Assembly (NCBI RefSeq): GCF_009495355.1
Contig: NZ_VZAD01000042.1
Coordinates: 38,716 to 102,715, forward strand
DNA from: Segatella copri
GTDB taxonomy: Bacteria > Bacteroidota > Bacteroidia > Bacteroidales > Bacteroidaceae
Length of the DNA: 64,000 nt
Direction of reading: 5' to 3'
Part shown: positions 58,045-64,000 of the stretch, piece by piece
How the letters are laid out: each line of letters opens with the position of its first letter
How positions within the stretch are numbered: the first letter of the stretch is position 1
Program-made: the position numbers and the translations under genes
The notes under the pieces: model-generated
Told to the model about the DNA's origin: nothing
What the model saw: only the letters and a program-made list of their open reading frames with translations
Database searches by the model: none

Positions 58045-58248
58045 CATTTTTCTCATCTTTGGAACTGTTTTTTGAAGAAAATGATTCCTGCACGCAGTCA
58101 TCTTTGAAGACAAAAAGGACTTATCTATTGCCGCTACAAGACCAGATGACTTTTTACCTTCTGCCATGTCGGAAAGAGCGAGAAATGTAGTTTTCACCCT
58201 TATGCATATATATTCGTTACTGGACAAGAGTTAACTATGGAAATATTT

Positions 58249-58314
58249 TTTCCCAGTTAGGAAATTTTTATTTCCCAGTTAGGTGGATTCTATTTCCCAG
58301 TTGGATGCCCGATT
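58249..58314. repeat. 22-bp-period array (TTTCCCAGTT units)
   Basis: TTTCCCAGTT begins at 58249, 58271 and 58293. The three units share only the first 10-13 bases. The array lies about 200 bp upstream of operator 3, within the 700-bp gap between the divergent GH32 and the secreted protein. Confidence 0.85.
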
Positions 58315-58511
58315 TTTGGCAATTATGGAATAAATATACCGTATAAATATACTTTAGTTTCCTCATATACGGAAGCTGAAAAAGTAAAAGAGCATATATA
58401 ATAAGGTACGCGCGATACACTTCTATACATCTTAACTCCTTTATCTTCTATAACTTCCGTACATACAAAGATTAAGTTCAGTAAATTTCATTTCAAAATA
58501 GAACGAAATGA

Positions 58512-58546
58512 TTGCATGAAACATATCTTTCAAAGAGAGAACGATT
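58512..58546 (+). promoter_or_regulatory. Fructan regulon operator, copy 3 (first secreted protein)
   Basis: TTGCATGAAACATA, variable part, GAGAACGATT. Also ends 28 nt before its -7 box. Confidence 0.75.
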
Positions 58547-58574
58547 TTTGGTCGTACACTTTTCTACAATATCG

Positions 58575-58582
58575 TACATTTG
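58575..58582 (+). promoter_or_regulatory. -7 box of the first secreted protein
   Basis: TACATTTG, a perfect match, 28 nt after operator 3. The leader of about 97 nt can form a hairpin (58620-58627 with 58638-58645). Confidence 0.75.
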
Positions 58583-58684
58583 CATTATAGTTACAAAAGA
58601 ACTAAAAAACTAAGAGTTCGAGAAATGCTAAAACCGACATTTCTCTTCTTATATAATAAACCTATAAAACTAAAAGATTCAAAA

Positions 58685-60139
58685 ATGAAAAAAGTATTTA
58701 CCCTATGTGTTGCCATCATGGCATCGGTAGCAACATTCGCACAAACCACGCTTTGGGATGGTGAGAATTGCAACGAAGGTACCGATGGCGGTTTCTGGGA
58801 ACGTTGTAATCGAAGTGTAGTAGTAAACCCTCAAAAGAACGACGTTAACCCATCTGACAAGTGCCTTGAGTTTAAGATTACCGGCAACGAGTGGAATAAT
58901 GGTTCTGCCGCAATAGGTCTCAGCACTTCTTCTTTCGAAAGCAAGCGTATATCCTTAATGATAAAGAAGGACAAGAACAGCAATGTAAGGATTGAAATAA
59001 AATGTAATGACGTCATAAAGAAAGTGGCAGCTTGGTACGGTGGAAATGGAACATGGCAAAAACTCTATTTCGACTTTTCGACCAATGGGGTAGAAGGCAA
59101 TCCAACAGAAATCACTATTTTCCCTACCACAGACGCAGTTGATGGAGAGCAGACCATTTACCTTGATGATATCCAGATAGAGGAAGCACCGAAAGTAAAC
59201 AGCACTGTACTATCTACAATAACAGACAAGAATCTTAAGGGAGTTATCAAACCATCGGGTACTTGGCTGAAGGGAGTATGCCAAAACGCTGACGACGAGT
59301 GGAAAAGGGTTGAATACAATGACTTTACCACTTTGGCATCCAAAATTTCCGACAATCCAGCCAATATAGACATACGAGGTTTCGTCGTTAAGGCTGAAGA
59401 TATTAACGCTATGCGAGGCGACCACAAAAATATTCTCGTGTATGCTGATGAAGCTAACGATGATGCAGAAAATGTGGTGAAAGGCGGAACTTGCGCCAAT
59501 CTCGTACTCGACGAATCCATGTCATTCATGGCCAACGAAGGCTTCCTGGCAACAAATGTCACTCTAAATCGCACTGTAAATGCTGGCAACAACACCATGT
59601 GTCTGCCTTTCTGGGTAAACAAGAAGGACATGAAGGCTGAAAGCATCGCTACCTTTAAGGAAAAAGCAGAGAATAAGTCTGTCGTTACATTTGTGAAAGT
59701 TGATCATGTTGAAGCCAATGTTCCATTCATCGCCAACTACAACGAGGCTGTCACCAAGTTCACCTTCGCCAACAAAGGAGTTGCCAAAACCGAAGGCCTT
59801 GGCAAAACTTTCGTAGGAACCTATACCCCAGGCAGCGCAAAAGGTAAATATGGTCTTACAGCCAACAACACTTTCCAAAAAGGTGGCGTTAGTGCAACAA
59901 CCAAAGCTTTTCGTGCCTTCTTAGAGTTGCCAGAAGGCAACGGAGCTAAAACTCTCTCTTTAGATTTCATTGATGGTGAATCTACAGGTATTGAAGACGC
60001 AACAATATCATTCGGCAACAAGGGTGTGAAGGTTTACAGTTTGCAAGGCAACCTGATTGCAACCGCCTCTTCTATGAGCGAACTGCACCTGAACAATGGC
60101 ATCTACATTATCAACAACAAAAAAGTAATCATCAAATGA
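58685..60139 (+). CDS. Secreted multi-domain protein, fructan-regulon member (paralogue 1)
   Basis: I do not recognise a characterised family. The 484 residues begin with a signal peptide ending ATFAQ (start 58685). Residues 21-170 look like a carbohydrate-binding jelly-roll (TTLWDGEN, WQKLYFDFS, YLDDIQIE). Residues about 175-420 form a second beta-rich region with an N-T-M-C-L-P-F-W segment seen in Prevotella surface proteins. The last 50 residues (GVKVYSLQGN...NGIYIINNKKVIIK) resemble a type IX secretion C-terminal signal. It has the fructan operator, and a 67-residue gene overlaps its stop. Likely a surface or released fructan-binding protein; that is inference. Confidence 0.75.
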   Translation: MKKVFTLCVAIMASVATFAQTTLWDGENCNEGTDGGFWERCNRSVVVNPQKNDVNPSDKCLEFKITGNEWNNGSAAIGLSTSSFESKRISLMIKKDKNSNVRIEIKCNDVIKKVAAWYGGNGTWQKLYFDFSTNGVEGNPTEITIFPTTDAVDGEQTIYLDDIQIEEAPKVNSTVLSTITDKNLKGVIKPSGTWLKGVCQNADDEWKRVEYNDFTTLASKISDNPANIDIRGFVVKAEDINAMRGDHKNILVYADEANDDAENVVKGGTCANLVLDESMSFMANEGFLATNVTLNRTVNAGNNTMCLPFWVNKKDMKAESIATFKEKAENKSVVTFVKVDHVEANVPFIANYNEAVTKFTFANKGVAKTEGLGKTFVGTYTPGSAKGKYGLTANNTFQKGGVSATTKAFRAFLELPEGNGAKTLSLDFIDGESTGIEDATISFGNKGVKVYSLQGNLIATASSMSELHLNNGIYIINNKKVIIK

Positions 60140-60339
60140 AAAAGCAAACATACATAAGCCCCGCTATCACAATATGTCATTGTGCCACAGCTACGATGCT
60201 GGCAGGATCGGAACCTATCAAGGTAGAAATTGTGGAAGGAGAATACGAAGGAGAGTTCCATTCCAAACCCCACGACGTTGATTTGTGGGCAGACGATGAC
60301 GAAGAAGATAAGAAATCGAATTTATACTGGCAGATATAA
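60136..60339 (+). CDS. Small protein (67 aa), translationally coupled to the secreted protein
   Basis: Its ATG overlaps the TGA of the preceding gene (ATGA), so translation is coupled. The peptide starts MKKQTYISPAITICHC, has a LAGSEP segment at about 22-27, then an acidic tail (DDDEEDKK) with final aromatic residues. The layout (YxxP, hydrophobic stretch, LAGS, acidic tail) is common among small Bacteroidota proteins of unknown role and resembles precursor peptides. Not present after paralogue 2. No function can be given. Confidence 0.7.
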   Translation: MKKQTYISPAITICHCATATMLAGSEPIKVEIVEGEYEGEFHSKPHDVDLWADDDEEDKKSNLYWQI

Positions 60340-60361
60340 AACAGTATGATGGATTCAAAAA

Positions 60362-60389
60362 AAGAGGAGACACATATCTCCTCTTTTTT
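60362..60389 (+). terminator. Terminator of the first secreted-protein operon
   Basis: Nine-bp stem AAGAGGAGA / TCTCCTCTT around CACATA, then T run. Confidence 0.88.
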
Positions 60390-60455
60390 CGTTTCTTCAA
60401 ATATTATACAGTTCGGATAAGTATCAGTGCCTAAACTGACGTACAACTATACAAC

Positions 60456-60545
60456 TTGCCCACTACGATGGGCAAGTTTACCCATAACGATGAACATCTT
60501 TGCCCATTGTTATGGGCAAAGATGCCCAAAGCCATGGGCAGATAC
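60456..60545. repeat. 22-bp-period array of GCCCA...TGGGC inverted repeats
   Basis: Units start at 60458, 60480, 60502 and 60524, exactly 22 bp apart. Three of four contain GCCCA-N5-6-TGGGC palindromes; the second is degenerate. It lies about 140 bp upstream of operator 4. Confidence 0.9.
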
Positions 60546-60682
60546 GATTTAAGCGCTTTATTGAGACTTAACAATAACGACAGAAGGTGAGGGTGCGTCA
60601 TAAGTGTAACAGGACGCATAACGCCCTCAACTTACACTGCAAGAAAGTTAAGTAAATATCATTTCAAAATAGGATGAAATGA

Positions 60683-60717
60683 TTGCAAGAAACATATCTT
60701 TCAAAGAGAGAACGATT
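60683..60717 (+). promoter_or_regulatory. Fructan regulon operator, copy 4 (second secreted protein)
   Basis: TTGCAAGAAACATA, variable part, GAGAACGATT; one base different from copy 3, so the operator was duplicated with the gene. Confidence 0.75.
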
Positions 60718-60745
60718 TTTGGTGTTGAATTTTTCTTTAATATCG

Positions 60746-60753
60746 TACATTTG
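60746..60753 (+). promoter_or_regulatory. -7 box of the second secreted protein
   Basis: TACATTTG, 28 nt after operator 4. The leader can form a hairpin (60788-60794 with 60810-60816). Confidence 0.75.
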
Positions 60754-60862
60754 CATTATCATAAAAAAAAACTAAAAGCTGAGAGTTAGAGGAAAGCAAA
60801 AAAACAATATTCCTCTTCTCTTAATAATAAACCTGAACATTGTTAAACTAAAAGATTCAAAA

Positions 60863-62347
60863 ATGAAAAAAGTATTTACTCTATGTGTTGCCATCATGGC
60901 ATCAGCAGCAACATTCGCACAAACCACTCTTTGGAATGGTGAGGACAAGGAATTGGGTAAAGAGGCTATTGGCTTCTGGGCCGATGGTGATCCCGAAGTG
61001 GTAGCTAACCCAGAGACGGACGGCATCAACACTTCTGAGAAATGTCTGAAGTTTGTGATGACCAACGACCGTAAGATTGTGAAACTGCCTTTCCGCGAGT
61101 GGATGACTCCCTCTTTACAGGGCAGCACCCGCGTTTCTCTGATGATCAAGAAGTCGCAGGCTGAAAACATACAGATAGAACTCTCCGACCCTACTGATGG
61201 CTCAGAGGGTTACTGGAAGAAAGTAGCATCTTATTACAGTGAGGCAGGAAAATGGCAGAAAGTAATATTCGATTATACCAACAACGGCAGCTTCGACAAT
61301 CCAGGCATCATGACCATCACTGCCCAGACTGGTGATGTAGTGGGAGAACAAGAAGTATATATCGACAATATCCAGATAGAGCCAGCTACTACGGTGAATG
61401 GTCAGCTGCTCTCAAAGATAGAACCCAACTCGCTTGAGGGAGTTATCAAGCTGGAGGGTGCCTGGATGAAAGGAGAATGTCAGAATACTGAAGGCGAATG
61501 GCAAAGGGTTGAATACAACGACTTTGCCACATTGGCAACAAAACTTTCCTGCAAGCCTGCCAATATTGACATGCGAGGCTGCATCGTAAAGGATGCTGAT
61601 ATTAATGCTATGCGAGGCGACAACAGCAATATTCTCGTATATGCAGATGAAGCTTACGAGGCTGACAACGTGGTGAAAGACAGAACATGCGCCAAACTCG
61701 TACTCGACGACACCAAGGCTTTCATGGTCAATGAAGATTTTCAGGCAGCAAATGTAACCCTGAAACGATCTGTAAACGCTGGCTACAACACTATGTGCCT
61801 GCCTTTCTGGGTAAGCAAGGATGACATGAACGCTGCAAGCATCGCAACCTATAAGGAAATCGTAGACAAAGAAGACAATAACTCTGTCGTTACTTTCGAG
61901 AAAGCAGATCATGTTGATGCCAACGTTCCATTCGTCGCTAACTACAACGAAGCTGTCACCGAGTTCACCTTCACCGACAAGGGTGTGGTCAACACAAACA
62001 ATGGCCTTGGCACAACATTCGTAGGAACCTACATTCCAGGCAACGTAGAAGGTAAATATAACCTTGCTTCCGACTGTACCTTCAAGAAAGGCGATGCCGA
62101 AGCTACTACCAATGCTTTCGGTGCCTACTTGGAGTTGCCTGAAGGTTACGAAGCAAAGACTCTCTCTTTAGGCTACACCGATGGTGAGTTAGCTGGTATT
62201 GAGAGCATCACAACATCATTCGGCAACAAGGGTGTGAAGGTTTACAGCCTGCAAGGCAACCAGATTGCAACCGCCTCTTCAATGAGCGAGCTGCACCTGA
62301 GCAATGGCATCTACATCATCAACAACAAGAAGGTGGTTATCAAATAA
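60863..62347 (+). CDS. Secreted multi-domain protein, fructan-regulon member (paralogue 2)
   Basis: A 494-residue paralogue of the protein at 58685 with the same plan: signal peptide ending ATFAQ, jelly-roll-like domain (to about 170, ending in VYIDNIQIE), the middle beta-rich domain (NAGYNTMCLPFWVSKDDM), and a nearly identical C-terminal 45 residues (GVKVYSLQGNQ...NGIYIINNKKVVIK). The N-terminal domain diverges much more than the C-terminal part, so ligand binding may differ. No coupled small gene follows. Leader and operator are shared with paralogue 1. Confidence 0.75.
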   Translation: MKKVFTLCVAIMASAATFAQTTLWNGEDKELGKEAIGFWADGDPEVVANPETDGINTSEKCLKFVMTNDRKIVKLPFREWMTPSLQGSTRVSLMIKKSQAENIQIELSDPTDGSEGYWKKVASYYSEAGKWQKVIFDYTNNGSFDNPGIMTITAQTGDVVGEQEVYIDNIQIEPATTVNGQLLSKIEPNSLEGVIKLEGAWMKGECQNTEGEWQRVEYNDFATLATKLSCKPANIDMRGCIVKDADINAMRGDNSNILVYADEAYEADNVVKDRTCAKLVLDDTKAFMVNEDFQAANVTLKRSVNAGYNTMCLPFWVSKDDMNAASIATYKEIVDKEDNNSVVTFEKADHVDANVPFVANYNEAVTEFTFTDKGVVNTNNGLGTTFVGTYIPGNVEGKYNLASDCTFKKGDAEATTNAFGAYLELPEGYEAKTLSLGYTDGELAGIESITTSFGNKGVKVYSLQGNQIATASSMSELHLSNGIYIINNKKVVIK

Positions 62348-62594
62348 TAATACAGACAGGACTGTTTGATGCCCATCAACAGCCCTGCCAGAGAATAAGA
62401 AACAAAAAGCCTTGGGATTCAATTTGAATTTCAAGGCTTGATTATCAATATTTACCTTTGCTTTACCCTTCGGCCAGCGATTTTCAATTCCGCTACGCGC
62501 CGGTGACCGTTGGTTCAGGGCGTGTGGGGCTTACTTGAGAAACTTGAATTCCTCATTTTTATATTGTTTTCCAAAAGTTCAACCAGATTCAGAC

Positions 62595-63476
62595 TTATTT
62601 TCTCAATTTCTGGATTTCCTCCAGCGGAAGTTCTGTGGCTGTTGATACTTGCTCTTCAGAAAAGCCCATTGACAGAAGGCGGCGGGCTGTAGATATCTTT
62701 TCTTTTTCCATACCTTTAGCCATACCTTCCTCACGCCCCTTTTCCAAAGCCGTATCTATAGAGTTCTTGATATCACGATAAGCCTTCAAACTATCCTCAT
62801 ATTCTTTCAACTCTGTTGGAGTGAACTTCGCAATCTCGGCCTCCTCAAAGAGTTTAGTAAACACTTTCTCTTTCAAGGCTGAAGGACGCTCATCCAATCG
62901 GGAAAGGTTTTTCAACACATACAACCACTTATCATAAAGCGTGTCAAGTTCCTCCTCTGTCTTATTGAACTTCGCTATCTCAACATACTTGAAAGAAAGT
63001 TTGTCATTAAAAACCTTAAGAGTCTTCTTGTCAAGCAAGCCCACATCATGATTGATATCATTCTTGTCAAATGCCTCTTCTTCCAAGTCGAAGTTCAGCA
63101 GAGCAACAGTATATACATGTTCAAGTTGGAAGTTCCATTCTGCCCCCTTTGGAGCCTGTTCACGGATAGGAAAAGTAGAATAGAACAAAGAACGATCCTT
63201 GAAGTACTTCTGATAAGCATTCTGCATCTCAACGATGAACTTTTCACCACGTTCATTTTCGCAATATACATCAAAGATGGCCTTACGCTCGGCAAAGACA
63301 TCACCAACGTGCTCACTATTCAAGTACTTCACATCCTTGATGACCTGAAAACCATCAAACAGGGAATTCAAGAAATTGATGAGCAAATCCTTGTTAGGCT
63401 TTGTTCCAAAAATACGCTTAAAACCGAAATCGGTAAGCAAGCTAATATATCGTTCTTCTATCCGTTTCATATCCAT
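62595..63476 (-). CDS. Rpn-family PD-(D/E)XK nuclease (recombination-promoting nuclease / transposase-like)
   Basis: The 293 residues fit the Rpn/PDDEXK family once labelled 'putative transposase': DFGFKRIFG at about 16-24, the catalytic FDVYC and EMQNAY segments (about 69-73 and 83-88) of the PD-(D/E)XK fold, and a C-terminal helical tail with EKGREEGMAKGMEKEK and LLSMGFSEEQVSTATEL. Such proteins cut DNA and promote RecA-independent recombination; the tail repeats vary between copies. Full length and with its own promoter (63509-63539). Confidence 0.88.
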   Translation of the reverse strand: MDMKRIEERYISLLTDFGFKRIFGTKPNKDLLINFLNSLFDGFQVIKDVKYLNSEHVGDVFAERKAIFDVYCENERGEKFIVEMQNAYQKYFKDRSLFYSTFPIREQAPKGAEWNFQLEHVYTVALLNFDLEEEAFDKNDINHDVGLLDKKTLKVFNDKLSFKYVEIAKFNKTEEELDTLYDKWLYVLKNLSRLDERPSALKEKVFTKLFEEAEIAKFTPTELKEYEDSLKAYRDIKNSIDTALEKGREEGMAKGMEKEKISTARRLLSMGFSEEQVSTATELPLEEIQKLRK

Positions 63477-63508
63477 CTCCTTTTAAAACGTATAACTGAA
63501 TTGTGATG

Positions 63509-63539
63509 CAAAAATAAGCTATTTTCTTGAAAACACAAA
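63509..63539 (-). promoter_or_regulatory. Consensus promoter of the Rpn nuclease gene
   Basis: Minus strand: TTTG (63539-63536), 19 nt, TATTTTTG (63516-63509). Confidence 0.7.
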
Positions 63540-64000
63540 AAAAACAGCAAGAAACCTTCAAGTTATCTGCAAATTACGCAAAAACAGTTTCTCCTAATCT
63601 CATCAAAAACAAAATGATTCGCTCTAACATGAGAGCCATACAGAGTTCCGCTTACCCGATTTGGTAAGCGGCTCCGCGTTTATACCTTGCATAATTGAAG
63701 GATGATGAAGGGTGGATTTGAGCCATTCATCCTCTGAACCGCCGATAAACACAGGGGATTTCAAGGGATAGATGAGGGGGTGGAACAATTCTGTTTAACA
63801 TGAAAAGATGAATTGAAAATAATTGCTTGCGCATAAATGTTTTTTACGGAAAAATGTATCATAGTATCATTATTTAGTACGATATCCTTATAAACATCTG
63901 ATACACTGCACAATACAAGAATGATACTTTTTCGTTTATTTTACAAGAAGTATCATAGAAGTATCATAAATCACAAGAAACATCATTAAATTCGGCTTTG
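63540..64000. other. Non-coding end of the window with hairpin and GTATCAT repeats
   Basis: No gene seen. A perfect nine-bp hairpin CCGCTTACC / GGTAAGCGG occupies 63648-63671. GTATCAT occurs at 63856, 63864, 63950 and 63961 and inverted (ATGATAC) at 63921. It may be an operator or a recombination region of a gene beyond the edge. Confidence 0.55.

Noticed and set aside
62595..63476. Rpn-family gene as evidence of an insertion sequence
   Set aside because: Despite the old 'transposase' label there are no terminal inverted repeats or target duplications around it, and the family encodes nucleases.

Overview
The window looks like a chromosome segment of a gut Bacteroidota, most likely a Prevotella/Segatella (P. 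copri-like) species. The grounds are gene content (SusC/SusD pair, GldH, BT_3928-type and DUF1599/DUF4954 proteins, HTCS-type regulator DNA-binding domain, 'MKK...LAGS' small protein), promoters with the Bacteroidota pattern TTTG-N19-21-TAnnTTTG, A-rich leaders instead of Shine-Dalgarno sites, and many short intergenic repeats. No phage, plasmid, insertion sequence, CRISPR or rRNA was found. One tRNA (Pro, GGG) is present.

Layout. 1-7.9 kb (minus): start of a DUF3098 gene, ftsX, an lpxA-like acyltransferase and a complete RND efflux operon (adaptor, pump, outer-membrane factor). 8.4-14.9 kb: cca (minus), then a plus-strand run: DUF1599 protein, a BT_3928/DoxX-type membrane protein whose frame runs without a stop into tpiA, a SPOR-domain protein, folE and xth. 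15.2-22.2 kb: tRNA-Pro, a lipoprotein, a sugar MFS porter (minus), metF, and the holB-ricT-gldH block. 22.4-29.1 kb (minus): purH (IMP cyclohydrolase domain only), mreB, mreC, mreD, mrdA, rodA, the elongation machinery. 29.5-40.9 kb (plus): clpB, hflX, DUF4954 protein, M16 peptidase, class I fumarase. 41-43.5 kb: a mntA-hepT toxin-antitoxin pair between 55-bp direct repeats, repeat arrays, dinB.

43.7-62.3 kb is the most interesting part: a fructan utilisation locus. On the minus strand lie a surface GH32 lipoprotein, a DUF4960-like surface protein, SusD and SusC, then (after an intruding DUF4143-type ATPase) a shrunken HTCS-like regulator, a PfkB sugar kinase, an MFS sugar importer and a periplasmic GH32. 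Facing away from these are two tandem, duplicated secreted proteins, the first followed by a coupled 67-residue peptide. I found a 35-bp sequence upstream of four promoters (SusC, periplasmic GH32, both secreted proteins). It ends exactly 28 nt before a perfect TAnnTTTG box in each case. This makes one regulon of the whole set and implies that the secreted proteins belong to fructan use. Outer-membrane capture and cleavage (SusCD, GH32 lipoprotein) would feed periplasmic GH32, then MFS import and PfkB phosphorylation.

The window ends with an Rpn-family nuclease gene (minus) and a non-coding stretch with repeated GTATCAT motifs. A recurring non-genic feature is a set of intergenic arrays with a 22- or 23-bp period, several made of small inverted repeats. 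Each has its own sequence, except that one family occurs at two places 21 kb apart.
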